DNA from: Symbiodinium natans
Taxonomy: Eukaryota > Sar > Dinophyceae > Suessiales > Symbiodiniaceae
Length of the DNA stretch: 54,000 nt
Assembly: GCA_905221605.1 (NCBI GenBank)
Contig: CAJNDS010000979.1
Location: 456,001-510,000 of the forward strand
Direction of reading: 5' to 3'
In this document: positions 1-11,700 of the stretch, one piece after another
How the letters are laid out: each line of letters begins with the position of its first letter
Numbering within the stretch: position 1 is the first letter of the stretch
Made by a program: the position numbers and the translations under genes
Notes under the pieces: generated by a model
What the model was told of the DNA's origin: nothing
What the model saw: only the letters and a program-made list of their open reading frames with translations
Databases searched by the model: none

Positions 1-139
1 GGGTCCAAGGCTTCTCTGAGAACCGTACACACTTCTGCAGCAAAGCCTGAACTGTGGCTGAAGACCTCGAAACCCTGTACCCTCAACCCTAAACCCTAAA
101 CCCTAAACCCTGCTTGTAGAAATGCCACGTGGCCGGAAG

Positions 140-3100
140 GACACTTTTATACGGGCCAAGAAGCTGCAAGATCTGAAGGCGCTGCTGCACAGCATTCGTG
201 CGTGCTATTTGACAGGCAAATTGTGTGGCCCACTGGCCTCTGAAAGCCTAAAGCCTAATCTCGCTGGCTCTTAGTAGGGAATGGGGGCATTCGTCAGGCA
301 CTCTTATGTCATCTTCTAGGTTGCCTCATCCCCGCATTCCCCACTGCAAATCAAACCCCAAGCGCTAAGAAGCCCCAAGCGTGCTGGGAGCTTGAGCCAA
401 GATTATAAAGCACGATCAACTGATGCGAGAACCAACGCCAGGAGGGCTAAACCCAGCAATTCCTAAGCCCCAAAACCTTGGAATCCTGAACTTACACCCT
501 AGGCTCTTAAGCCTGAAAACCTAAATTCCGAACCCGCAATCCTCAGCCCAAGTTCTTTGGCCATTGGAGTCAGTGACGAGGGTGGAGTGTCTAATTTCGA
601 GGTTTGGGGTTTATAGGGTTCAGGGTCCACAGGGTTCAGGGTCTATAGGTGTTGGGGTCTATAGAGTTAGGTTTAGGGTTGAAGGTTTTGAGGGTCATTC
701 GGCTTCGGGGTTTAAGCTTTCTTTGGTATGTTGGGGGTTTCAGATGCTCAGAAGCATCCTAAACCCAATACAACAAATGCGAAACCCTGAAACCCGAACC
801 CGGAACCCAAAGTAACGACACTAGTTAACCTAAATCCGAAACCGTAAACCCTAAACCCTAAACCCTAAACCCTAAACCCTAAACCCTAAACCCTAAACCC
901 TAAACCCTAAACCCCAGACTGTCGTTCCAATAGAGCTTGCGCTTTGGGTTGTAGGGCTTAGGGCTTTTCGAGGGCGGTCACACGGTCCCTCAACAGGGTC
1001 CCTTGCCTTCTTTAAAGGGTTCTCTAACCCTCCCTTGGGCACACCATACGAGAAAGAGGGTTCCTGCTCCTCTCCCAGTGTGGGAACAGGGATTGCTCGG
1101 CCGATCTTACAAAGGGTTTGACAAACACATGCTGCGACAAGGCATGTGTGGTGTACTTACGCCGCGGACTGACAGGGATGGTGAGAAGCAGCTTCGCAAC
1201 TCTTCGAAAGCGTGGGCCACTTCAACCTTCGCTCTCCCCTCCAAGAAAAAGAACGGCCCGCAGCTTAGATCTGCCAGGTACAGATGAAGCAGCCCAAGGG
1301 CGAACTCACCCAGGAGGAGTGGCCAGCTCCCGAGTCTCGTAGGGTTTAGGGTTTAGGGTTTAGTTTTTAGGGCATGGGGGGGGTATGGGTTTAGGGCTTA
1401 GGGTTAGGCATTAGGCTTTAGGCTTTGGGGTTTAGGGTTTAGGGTTCGGGTTTAGGGTTTAGGGGGTTTAGGGTTTAGGGTTTGGGGTTTAGGGTTTAGG
1501 GTTTAGGGTTTTAGGGTTTTCAGTGTTTGGGTTTAGGGTTTGGGGTTTGGGGTTTGGGGTTTGGGGTTTGGGGTTTGGGGTTTGGGGTTTGGGGTTTGGG
1601 GTTTGGGGTTTGGGGTTTGGGGTTGGAGAACTTCAGGAAGGGAGTTCCCAGGAGGTTTTTCTTATACAAGGCTCCTAGACCCCAAACCCTAAACCCTAAA
1701 CCCTAAACCCCAAACCCTAAACCCTAAACGAAGGGTGCACGGGGGAAACCATCCACCTGAAGTCTTAAACCCAAAACTCTCAACCGCCCACTAAAAAACT
1801 CCGGGTTTGGGGCCTAGAGCTTGAAAGCTGAACCCTGAGTTTAGGGTTTAGGGTTCAGGGTTTACGGTTTAGGGTTTAGGGTTTAGGGTTTAGGGTTTTA
1901 GGGTTAAGTTAGCCCGAAATACTAAACCGTCAACAAAATCCCTCAACCCCTAGAGCCGGAAGCCTCAATGCTGACCCTGCAAACTCACAAGTCTCTAACC
2001 CTAAGCTAGGGTTGAGGCTTTAGGGCTAGAGGGTTTAGGGTTTGAGGGTTTGGGGGTTAGGGTTCAGGGGTTTAGGTTCGGGTTTCAGAGTTGAGGGGTT
2101 CAGGGTTGACAAGTTCCTTGCCGCTTACAGGGTGCAGGGCTTCAGATAAGCCTTGAACTTGCAACATGACGCTTTAGTTTCATCAACCTTTTTTTGTCTT
2201 ACATGCATACCTCTTTATCTACATATATATATATATATATTGTATATATATATATATATATATATATTATGCAATTATATGCATATGGGGTGGACATGTG
2301 TGTATTGCTGTCGGATTTAGGCTTGCACGTTACCAGAGTGGTTAACAAAGAGGCCGGGCGCTCCCCCTCCCACCCCACTTCACGCACGCAACCCACATGC
2401 ACCCCTGATTCCCTTGATATTCTGCACCTTAATTCCTTCTTGTGGGTGGGGAGGGGGAAGTTGATATGGGTTACACCTTTGCACCTAAACCCTAAGCCCT
2501 CAACCCCAAACCCTAAACCTTAAACCCCAAACCCCAAACCCTCAACCTAATCCCTAAGCCCTAAACGCAACATCCTGAACCCTGAACCTGCAAGGTGCAT
2601 TCCACCTGCCCTACACTCAACGCCGGAGCCAGGGCGCTTAGAGCCGTGCAGAAGCGCTTTCTTCAGGTTCGGGGTCGGGGTTTAGTAGGGTTGAGGTCTT
2701 AGGGTTTAGGGTTTTGGGTTTAGGGTTTAGGGTGATTTGTTCAATGCAGGTAACAACCCAGGGCTTCTTTGTTGGACACCCGGCGTGCTTGGCGGGATGC
2801 TGTATATAACTTAGGGTCCACTCGATGTGTAACATTTGCCACTATGTGTGGGCTGGTATGTTTGTTGGCTTAGTTCCCAAAATCCTAAACCTCAACTGTA
2901 GGGCTCAGAGTAAGGAGCCCAAAGTAGTAGGTTGCACGAAGCCACTTTGGGCTTGTTCCAAATCTCCAACCGCGGCTAAGCTCACGGGTTTACAGCGGGG
3001 AGGGATCAGGGTTTCGGATTTAGAGTTTGGGGTGGGCTTCGGGGACTTGAGAACCCCCAAACCCTAAAAACCCCTGAAGCTCATAACCTAAAGCCCTGGG

Positions 3101-6100
3101 TTGGTGTTATTGTTGTGTTCTTCTTCTTATAATGGTTATGTATTTATCTATCTATTTATTTGGAGGTTTCACTACGAATATGCTCCTCAATACTAAAACC
3201 CTGAACCCCAAACCCGAAACACTGAACTTTAAAATCTGAACACGTACACGTTCCTTAAAACGCCGTTCCTAAAAAAAAACACTTGAAAACCTATGCCTGC
3301 AAAAATGCAGGCCCCACAACGTCCCTTTCTTTTTTTGCTTTATTCATTCATTTAATAGCTTGTTTATTGATTAATTAATTAAGTTTATTTGTTTATTTTT
3401 CGATATATTTATTTAATGTGCAATATAAACATATTGTTGTCTGAGGGTGGATCAGGGTGTTTTGGTTCGGAGATGAGGGTTTAGGGCTTAGGGCTTAGGG
3501 CTTCGGGCTGCGAGGGTATGGGTCTCTTTTTGACTCGATTCCTCATAGTTTGGGGTGCCAGGAAGAGCCCATGAATCTGGCATCCAGAACCCTTAAGGTT
3601 AGAGCTAATGGCTTTGTTTACGGGGTTTAGGGTTCCGAAACCCTAAACCCTAAACCCTAAACCCTGAGAGCCCAAACCAAGAGCTCCTGAGGTTCAAAGA
3701 GACGATCAAGTTCTGGCAGAACTGTGCCATCGTCCAGCACACGGAGCGGTCCATGAAGGCATGACACGCAGACCTTGGGTTTAGGGTTTAGGGTTTAGGG
3801 TTTAGGGTTTAGGGTTTAGGGTTTAGGGTTAGTTCAGGGGTATAGGGGTTTACCTGCAGGCTGTTAGTACCTTGTTGGGGCCTAGAACTAGCCCGAAACG
3901 GCTGCATTAGGAGCCTTTGGGTAGGTGTACAGGGTTTAGGGTTTACCGTTTAGGGTTAGGGTTTAGGGCTTTTGGTTCGCGCTCCCGAACTCATGATGTA
4001 GTTTCGGGCTGGCGAAGAAAGATTGTGTTGATACACCAGTATATATAGCAGAAGCCCGAGAGGGAAGTTATAATTTTGGGAAATTCCCGGTGCGACTCGA
4101 CCAAGGACTGCGGTCAGCTCATCCCATTCACGTACTTGTGTAGTGGAGGTTTGCCTCACAGAGCCCAATCGCGTGCCCTAATGCGGTTTACGATGGGATC
4201 GCCCTCCCGTTTGTCGCCCTTTAACCCCTAAACCCTGAATAGCTGGCGCCCTTAGTCGCAAGAGCCTCGGTCGCAACCCCCCCCCCCCCCACCTGCCCCA
4301 CCGCCTCCACCCTACACCGGGGCTTCGGGTTTGGTCAAGGCCCCAACATGGAGAGAATGCCAGGTTCCAAGCCGAATGAAGGTTGTGGAAGATGAGCGTG
4401 GCTCGGCGCTCTAGAGTCCCAGGAGGTTTAGGCGGTTTAGGGTTCAGGGTCTTCAGCACAAATTTCAGCGACATCTACACAGCTGCATCACAGCAGGTTT
4501 AGGAGACCAATATCCAGGTTGTCTTACGGGAGCTGAAAGTCAGCTCTTTCCTCCCCAACCCCTTGACTGTGCTGCCTTCTGTCCGAGTGAGGCAAGTGCG
4601 AAAAGACTTCGCGCCCACGAAAGGAGGTTCAGGATCTCTTCAAGTTCTTGAAGACCATGAACAAGCAGGCTTCTTTCCTTTGCGAGAGAGTGTCTCACCT
4701 CGAGCCCTCCAGAGCTTTGGGCCTCCAGGTGCACCAACAAATAATAGAGACCGGATATCAGCAATCTTCACAGAGTCATTGCCCTAAGCCCAGACGTGCT
4801 GTGAATGGGGTCGTTGTAGTATAGTCAGTTGTGCTGGCGAGCACGCATTGTGCAGCTTCTGGCAGTGGAATGCATTACCGCCACCTTGTACGTCTCTAAT
4901 TGAGTAGGCCCCTGTAGCAACCTACACTCTCAACCCTACACCCAAAGGCTCCTATGTAGTACTTTTTTGGGGGTAGTATACTAGAACCCCCTATAACTAA
5001 CCCAACAAGGAACTACATTATAGCCTTTGAGCAGAAAACTTAGAACCCAAATCCCAAACCCGACTCAGACCAGGCAACCAAAAGAACTGGACAGTTTCTG
5101 AAGCAGCTGGAGAAGAAGGAGGCGCAAATCAAAACCGGGGTTTGGCAAGATTCGGCATTCTACGCAGAACTTTAGGTGCATAGGGTTTAGGGTTTAAGGT
5201 TTGGGGTTTAGGGTTTAGGGTTTAGGGTTTAGGTGTTGCTGTCTGAGCCCCTACAGCTCAGGGCATCACTCGATGTCACTCACTTTTTGCGACAGGGCAA
5301 AGAGACGAAGCGCGAGACGCTGCTCAAGCAGATCAAGGACGTCGATGAGCTGATGAACGAGGAGCAAACGCCGATATGAAGCAGGGTTATTACTGTTCTT
5401 GGTGAGTGTATATAAGGCTCCTTTTTAATGTTGGTGAGTGTATATATTGAGTGTCTTCTTGGGGGTACAAGAAATCTAAACCCTACTTCATATCATCTTG
5501 GTAGCCCAGGTACCCTTCACCTTCATTTTTTTGGTTCAAGGTTCCCTTAGAAAGTGACCAACCCCAAAAAGGGTGCCCTTAGTGTAATCTGGTTACTGGG
5601 CAACCAAGTCATTCCCATATTCCTTCTAGTCCCTAATAGGGGTTCGAGTACCTCCTACTGTACTCCCTATGAAGGACTGTTAGTGCACAGGGGAACATCC
5701 CAGTTTATAGGTTATTATACAGAATAAATTAGCAGTCTTGGCTCTGCAGGACTATGCCATCGAAGCTACAGGGGGTTTTCGAAAAATGAGGGACCACTTA
5801 ATGTAGACCCTCCAAATAGTAGGATGCCTTTCTAATACGGACCCCAATAAGGCACCCCTAGTTTTCGGAAACGCTAAACCCAAACCCTATAAGCCCTAAA
5901 CCCCTTGTATGGTTGCATTGAGGTACTTCTAGAAGCATCTTTCGGCGGTTCTGCAGTCTGAAGTCTGGCTGCTATGTGCTTTCCACGAACGTCTTAAGCG
6001 CTTGTTGCTCCGAAGCAGGATTTTTCAGGGTCTCCAATCTGTATATATATATATATACGCATACACATGTTTAAATATATATATATATATGTATGTATAC

Positions 6101-7042
6101 AATATGTAAACACAAATATATATATATATATACACATAGAGAGAGAGAGAGCGAGACTCCAGAGTCCTGATGGATCAGGAGCTGCGCAATGCGCGGAAGT
6201 TCGTCGAGCGGCAGCAGCTCTTCGAGAAGAAGTACATGATCGGTTCGAAGCTGGGCGAGCAGGCGACACTACACCCTGCACCCTCCATGCTCCCTATGGA
6301 ATATGGATCCATGTACCTATAGAGTATATACTCGGGCTTTAAGGGTTCCTGTAGAGTAGCTCTAGGGCCCAAGTATATACATATATGTATATATATATAT
6401 GTGTGTAGGTACCTGAGATTTTAGGGGCTGCTGTCCCAAGCAGACCCTCTTCCACAAGGCTATGTCAGTATATTCTGATTTTCCTATATTTGTGTTTTTC
6501 TATATTCCTATTTTTTTTGGAACCTCTGTTTTCCTATAATATTATATCATTGCTGTCCCAAGCAGACCCTCTTCCACAAGGCCCCGCGAAAGAACGCGCT
6601 CATCCTGATTGAGCAGTCCGACGTCCAGAGCTCGTGGGTTGACGAGGAACCCCCCCCCCCCCACCTCGGTACAGAGTTCTTGGTACCCAGTGGTACCCTT
6701 TACCCTATTTTTGGTTCAAGGTTCCCTTATAAAGTAGCCAAACCAAAAAATGGTGTGCCCTTATTATGATGTGGTTCCTGGGCTACCAAGGTAGGCGCTC
6801 TAGGCTTCATGGTAGGACTCGCTGGGTAGTGCTTTGGGACATAATTTCCATTGTTTCCTTTTTAAGGGAACCTATTCATAAAAAAAAACATTGTCAAAGC
6901 TTTAAAGCACCACTCAGTCAGGGCATTCAGGAACTTCTTGGGGGGTTTCGGGGTTCCTAGGGCTGACTCAGTGGAGGGTGGCGGCCTGAGGCAGCAGGAC
7001 GAACCTGCCCCGAACTTGCGTCGCAAGCCCGTCATCTGCTGA
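140..7042 (+). CDS. Unrecognised charged, probably coiled-coil protein, 3' part
   Basis: Partial gene read through joined exons. Well-supported exons are 3692-3758, 4624-4668, 5074-5139, 5296-5361, 6179-6262, 6581-6646 and 6977-7042, ending in TGA at 7040-7042. From 4624 to the stop all junctions are phase 0 and all acceptors are AG|G; donors are GC, GT or GA. Earlier exons at 140-191 and 1278-1325 are likely but unconnected, and at least one exon between 1326 and 3691 was not found. The product is rich in Lys, Glu and Gln, with heptad-like stretches such as EVQDLFKFLKTMNKQ and QFLKQLEKKEAQIK, and ends in a basic tail (LRRKPVIC). I recognise no enzyme motif. A cytoskeletal or axonemal coiled-coil protein is possible but is only a guess from composition. 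The 5' end lies outside the window or was missed. Reality of the 3' exons is fairly sure; function is unknown. Confidence 0.6.
1336..1625 (+). repeat. TTTAGGG array grading into a GGGGTTT array
   Basis: Telomere-like TTTAGGG units from 1336 grade into about twelve perfect GGGGTTT units (about 1540-1625). It lies in an intron or spacer of the coiled-coil gene, on the opposite strand orientation to the CCCTAAA arrays at 846-913 and 1678-1730, so units in both orientations sit within 1 kb. Confidence 0.9.
2222..2272. repeat. (TA)n microsatellite
   Basis: Alternating TA with one short interruption, in the non-coding region of the coiled-coil gene. Similar TA/TATG tracts occur near 6043-6130, 11997-12120, 40915-40936, 45308-45366 and 50540-50592. 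Confidence 0.9.
4937..5019. mobile_element. Family H inverted-repeat element, copy 1
   Basis: About 80 bp with matching ends (CCCAAAGGCTCCTATGTAGT and its near-complement ACTACATTATAGCCTTTGAG). A second copy lies at 47703-47806. It sits in the intron between exons 4624-4668 and 5074-5139. Confidence 0.65.
5374..5494. mobile_element. Family F element, copy 1
   Basis: Ends are ATGAAGCAGGGTT and its inverse AACCCTACTTCAT, with an internal repeat of GTGAGTGTATATA. A close copy at about 53702-53825 is inserted inside a family E element. This copy starts 12 bases after the predicted exon end at 5361. Confidence 0.75.
5497..5608. mobile_element. Family A inverted-repeat element, copy 1
   Basis: Ends CTTGGTAGCCCAGGTACCCT and the inverse GGTTACTGGGCAACCAAG. 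Other copies: 6679-6790, 16079-16166, 19661-19772, 36404-36513, and a 5'-truncated copy at 25751-25816. All have an internal GGTTCCCTT and an AAGGGTGCCCTTA segment except where degraded. Confidence 0.85.
5615..5703. mobile_element. Family G element, copy 1
   Basis: Shares AAGGACTGTTAGT and GGGGAACATCCCA at its right end with copies at 25849-25960, 29668-29812, 52521-52616 and 53919-54000. The left ends carry the inverse (CAGTCCTTAGTAGG). Confidence 0.75.
5785..5874. mobile_element. Family I element, copy 1
   Basis: Contains CAAATAGTAGGAT and CCCCAATAAGGCACCCCTA. Related copies in either orientation: 21926-22075, 26371-26480, 30581-30676, 32004-32119, 41745-41868 and 53467-53560. The most diverged family listed here. 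Confidence 0.65.
6304..6414. mobile_element. Family D inverted-repeat element, copy 1
   Basis: Ends GGATCCATGTACCTATAGAG and the inverse TGTAGGTACCTGAG, with TATATACTCGGGC against GCCCAAGTATATA inside. Other copies: 17535-17658, 32408-32510 and 44804-44902. Confidence 0.8.
6429..6582 (+). repeat. 32-bp direct repeat around a 3' splice site
   Basis: A 32-bp block occurs at 6429-6460 and again, identical, at 6551-6582, separated by 90 bp of AT-rich sequence. The second copy contains the predicted acceptor (CCACAAG|GC) of the exon at 6581; the first copy carries the same acceptor. Confidence 0.85.
6679..6790. mobile_element. Family A element, copy 2
   Basis: Ends CTTGGTACCCAGTGGTACCC and GTTCCTGGGCTACCAAG. 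It lies in the 330-bp intron between the exons ending 6646 and starting 6977 of the coiled-coil gene. Confidence 0.85.
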
Positions 7043-7044
7043 AG

Positions 7045-7152
7045 CCAGAGACTCCAATACTCCTTAATTAAGGAATATTCCTAGAGCCACATAAGGAACC
7101 CCATGATAATTTAAAGCATACTCCTTACTTAAGGGGTATTGGAGTCTCTGGG
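7045..7152. mobile_element. Family B inverted-repeat element, copy 1
   Basis: Ends CCAGAGACTCCAATACTCCT and the inverse GGGGTATTGGAGTCTCTGGG, with TTAATTAAGGAATATTCC inside. It begins three bases after the stop codon of the upstream gene. Other copies: 28809-28916, 35420-35514, 40781-40887, 41348-41457, 43861-43970, 49812-49924 and 51765-51895, plus partial copies at 50420-50450 and 50673-50740. Confidence 0.9.
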
Positions 7153-7697
7153 AAGCTGCTCTCGTGCCGTTAACTAGCTTGTCTGGTCGCTGTCCTACGA
7201 TATCAATGTTTCTATTGCTTTCTAGTGAGTGTTTCATAAGTTACATCATATATGCTCTCCTGTAGCAGACCTACCAGTAGACTAAGCCCTGGACACGTCT
7301 GGCCGCTTTTTTCCAAACCGCAGCGCCGCACCAGAGCCTTATCCCCTGAAGGTCACCCAAATCGCCAGCCCTTTGACCCTTAGAACGGTCAAGCCCAAAT
7401 CCTCCAAACCCTTGCCCAAGTTGAAAACGGAATTGGGTGTAGGGTTGAGGGTTTAGGGTTTAGGGCTAATGGAGGAGGGGGGTTCTAAGCCCAATGTAGT
7501 AGTAGAGCCCAACCTCTGACCTTGCGCCCTCATGCCCATGCCATGAGCCCTAAGCACTGTTGACGGATCCAAACCACCCTACTTCAACCTAAGAAGCCCG
7601 CAACGTCACCACCAAGCAGCCTGGTAACAAAAACATTCAGCCTAAATTTACCAAGCCTCTACACTCCAAAAACCCGAAACCCCGGAAACAACCCAAA

Positions 7698-7703
7698 ACA
7701 CAA

Positions 7704-7768
<65 letters not shown>

Positions 7769-7782
7769 CACGCGCACACAAG
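7698..7782. repeat. (CA)n microsatellite
   Basis: About 40 CA units with a few CG interruptions, in the spacer upstream of PGK. Confidence 0.95.
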
Positions 7783-8262
7783 CAAAATGCTATGCCCAAA
7801 AAGAGCTCACTACCAAAAGTATGCATCCTTTGAGAACTTGTGATTATACACTTATATTCGTTCATTATTGCTACAATGTGTTTTTGGAGCTATAACTCTA
7901 TCCATGCGTTGTTACATTATTCTGCTTTTTCTGTCGTGATATTTTCTTCTTTTTTTCTTATCTACTTGCGTATTCTCGTATTCTTATATCATTCTAGAAT
8001 GATTCTACTATTGTTTCATTCTTTTAGTCAGTTCTTCTTCCAGTATTCGATTCAAACCAGGTATCCTATCATCATATTACTCTATCACGCTAAACCCTAA
8101 ACCCTAAACCCTAAACCCTAAACCCTAAATTCTGTTTTAACCAGATGACTTTGTCACATGATCTGCCTTCGGCTCGAGCTTCATAGGGCAGAGGACTCGG
8201 TTTCCTCGCCTCGAAGACTTGACCTTCTGGGCCACCTTTTTGGCCGACATGGTGCCTTGGCT

Positions 8263-8362
8263 TTAGAGTCCCCATATCTATTTTTTTGTTTCTTTATATA
8301 AAACCCAAGAGGATATTTCAGAATATGTTTTTATTAAGGTTCCAGAAAGAGTATAGGTTCAA
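8263..8362. mobile_element. Family J-like element upstream of PGK
   Basis: Shares TATATAAAACCCAAGAGGAT and a right end AAGGTTCCAGAAAGAGTATAGG with 39075-39156. The left end of the 39075 copy (CTTGGGAATCATTTTTT) matches 14-3-3 intron 1, and the right end resembles that intron's acceptor end, so I treat these as one broad family with 15707-15812 and 47806-47902. Confidence 0.6.
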
Positions 8363-8728
8363 GGTTGAGGGTTGAGGATTTAGGGTTTAGAGCGAGGGGC
8401 TTGAAGAGGGTTTGAAGGTTGCGGGTCTTGAGTCTGGCATTCGGTTTTTGGCTCGAGCTGCTGCTAGATTATGCGTTTGTTTGGTGACGGTGCTTAGGGG
8501 GTTTGGGATTTGGATTTTGCCATTCAGGGCTTTTTGTTTTTTAGGTCGGAGAGTTGCGCTTATGCGCTTATGGGTCATTGACGGTTAGGGAGGCGTGGGC
8601 CGGTGTCCTGCAGCCGGGGGTTTTGGGCTTAGGCTAGGCTTAGTGCTAGGTTATGTGTGGTTGAAGGGTTTAGGGTTTAGGGTTTAGGGTTTTTGGTTGA
8701 AGGTTAGAGTGTGCTCTTGGCCGAGGCG

Positions 8729-11700
8729 ATGGGGAAGATGACGCTGAAGGACTTGGACGTGAGGGACAAGAGAGCAGCGGCCTCCGTGTGCTTGGTTCAG
8801 GGTTTTTTTTAGTATATTACAATGTGTCTCAGATGATTTCTACCATATGATCACAACATTACATTAGTAAATTAAGTGCACTATGTTATCATATGATCTA
8901 TACTGTTATGGTCCAGGGCCTCTAGCTGTACCCTCTCTAACCAGCCACACTAACCAGCCACACGCCCAATTTTTGGGGCAGAGAGCCCTTTGCTGCTCAA
9001 GCAAGGGCCCCCCAGACCCGCCACATGTTCTTGCTCTTTCTTTAGGGTTTTTTTGGGGTGTTTTAGGGTTGCTTACAGGGTTCGTTTAGGGCAAGTTTAG
9101 GTTTTCTTGGGTTTAAGGTTTAGGCGCGAGTTGTTCGTAGTGTCTGGACTGCTGAGATGGGGGCGTATGCGCGAGCTCAGGTCTTCATCCGTGTTGACTT
9201 CAATGTGCCCCAGGCCATGGCATGACCCGGATTCTGGGTTTGGGGTTGATGTGGGTTGGGATTTGGGGTTTAGGGTTTGTAGAGCTTGTAGGGTTTGTAG
9301 AGTTTGTAGGGTTTGGTAGAGTTTGCAGGGTTTATAGGGTTTACAGGGGTTTATAGGGTTTGTGGGCTTTATAGGGTTTATGGGGCTTATAGGGTTTTAA
9401 GGGTTTATAGGGTTCATAGGGATTGTGGGGTGAGAGGGTTTATAGTCTTTACAGGGTTTATAGGGTTTATAAGGTTTGTAGGGTTTATAGGGTTGATAGG
9501 GTTCATAGGGTTTACAGGATTGTGGGGTTTATAGTGTTTATAGATGTTTATAGGGTTTATGGGGTTTGTAGGGGTTTAGGGTTTAGAGGTCTTAGCAGCA
9601 TGAGTCGTCGATGTTTCTTCGTTGCCAAAGGTTGTGGCGAAGTGATTGTGCTCAGTGTTCGTGGTGGCAACGCCTTACGTAATGTGCTTGGACCAATGTA
9701 TAGCAAGGCAGTGAGTGCGACGCGGACATCCACCGCCAATGATCTGCACACGTGCCCTCAAACTTGTGCCCCTAAACCGAAAAACCCTACAAACCCCTTA
9801 AAGCTTCTAAACCCTACGAGCCCTTTGAACTCTATAAGCCCTGTAAGCCCTATAAACCCTAGTAGTAGAGTAGGTAACCTTTTTCACCTTTCGGGGTAGT
9901 TTTAACCCCCTTGTAATCCCAAAGGTTAACCTTTCATTCCCCCAGGTTACTGGACAACTAGGAAACCCTGTGAACCCTAAACCAGGACAAGAATGATCCT
10001 AGCATCATCACGAACACTCAACGGATCGAGGGCGTCCGGTGCTCAGAAGTTTTTGTTCGGCTCTTCGTGCGGGGTATTTACAGGAAAATTGGTGAAGTAG
10101 GTACCCTATAAAGGCTTCCAACCATGGGCTACAAGGCACCTATTCCCTAAATCGGTTCGAAGAAGTTCGGACAGGATGATTACTTAGAGTCATTCGGAGA
10201 GGTTTGGCATCAGTCAGGGCCAGCCGCTACCCTGAACGCACCCTGTTGAGGCTGTTGGGTATGCCTATGGGTTACCTTTGGGGGGTCTCTCTCTCTCTCT
10301 GTTTGTAGATATATATATATGTATATAGATCTATTTATACTTATATTTCTTCATTTACGTATGCTTCAAGATCGGTTTCCATCCGCTGCTTGCTCTTTTG
10401 TCAATGCCGCTGCAGAGGATGCAGGGCGGCTTAACACCTAATTTCATTTTGTTCGCTGAACAAAGCCTAATGCAAAGCCTAATGAATTTCTGAAGAATAT
10501 GTGACATGTATCCTTATGGGGGGTTGGGGGGGGGGGGGGGGGTAGTGTTTAGGGTTTAGGGTTATGGCAACCATCCATAAAGCTCATGCACAGCGATTTT
10601 CGAAGGAATGTGCTCAAATGAGAATACTCCGCAAGCGCGGATGTCCGAGTAGCTGTCCTTCATTGCCTGCCGAATTTCGCCCTAAACCCTAAACCCGAAA
10701 CCCTAAACCCTAAACCCTCGTTGAAGACCAGAAGAGCGGGTTCAGTCCCTCGACCTCCGAGAGAGTCTTGAAAGGAAAGCCCTGTCTTCCGCTGTACGAA
10801 GACGGCCACCAGAAGTTGCCGCAAAGAAGCCCCGCTTCTTCTCAACAAGAAATGAGGGAAATCGCTTATCCAAGGATGAGAGAACCACATTTTTTCTCAT
10901 ACACACAAAAAAGGTAGATATGCACTGTGGTTCAAAATGCCCTTGCCGTGCGAGCTCGTTCATTCTGCCTTCAAAATTAAGGAGACTCCCTGTTTATCTT
11001 CATTCCTTCAGTTTAAGATGCAAGCAAAAACTACCGCAAGCTGAGGGAATCAAAAACCCCGACCTCTTATTAGTCGCACACAAAACCCTAGATAAATCCT
11101 CTTGTTCATCTGCCTTTTCTTAGACTAGGAAAGAGCTCCTTCATTCTTCTTGTAGTAAGTATGAAAGGGTCCCTTTTCGTCCTCAAACCATCAACAAGGC
11201 TTGTCTAATTCGAACAGAGCTGCCCTAAATTGTTTGAGAATCTCACTTTAGTTCTTGCGTCGCGAAATTTCATCTTCTGCTTAAAGGGGGAAAAGGGCCT
11301 TTGCTACCAATAAAGAAAAGGCATTCCGCTCCCAGTAAGAAGTAGAGAGATGCTCCCCATGTCTTGCACGACATGAGAGATCTGCAACCTGAAATCAGAA
11401 CTCTATCGAGCTCATCCCAAATAGTTTTGCAAAGAGCTTGCTTGTTCTTCATATCAAGTAGAAGAGCTGCCCTACTTTGCTTTTACGAAGGAAAGGTCCG
11501 TGTTCTTCTTAAAGAATTGCTGGAGCTTTCGACACCAAGACTACGAGAACCACAGCTATCCTGATGACAGGGACCCCCAAACCAATGTTGAAAAGAACAA
11601 AAGCAACAAAGCAACTCCAATGACTGAAACCACAACAGTATTTCCAAGGGAAAACAATGCACATCAATACAACAAACTTAGGGAAACGAGCCATGTACCA

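Larger units (their letters stand above)
7043..8728. other. Intergenic region between the coiled-coil gene and PGK
   Basis: No convincing gene on the + strand. It holds a family B inverted-repeat element starting three bases after the upstream stop (7045-7152), a (CA)n microsatellite (about 7698-7782), a short CCCTAAA array (about 8090-8127), a family J-like element (8263-8362) and scattered TTTAGGG. On the minus strand, from an ATG at about 8252 down to 8138, there is a short open stretch with exon-like codons (starts MSAKKVAQKVK), which could be the first exon of a divergent gene. I could not extend it. No TATA-like or other recognisable promoter is visible ahead of PGK. Confidence 0.5.

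Noticed and set aside
1-120. Chromosome end suggested by telomeric repeat
   Set aside because: Telomere-type repeats occur throughout the window in both orientations among genes, so they do not mark a true end.
2194-2402. Open frames across the TA tract with runs of Tyr and Ile
   Set aside because: Microsatellite translation only.
8444-8457. TTTTTGGCTCGAG, similar to the 3' part of the dinoflagellate spliced leader
   Set aside because: Only about a dozen bases match, with one mismatch, and the upstream half of the leader is not recognisable. Too weak to call a retroposed leader relic.
9313-9899. Open frames full of Val-Tyr-Arg repeats
   Set aside because: Translation of a GGGTTTATA-type array. 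Not protein-coding.
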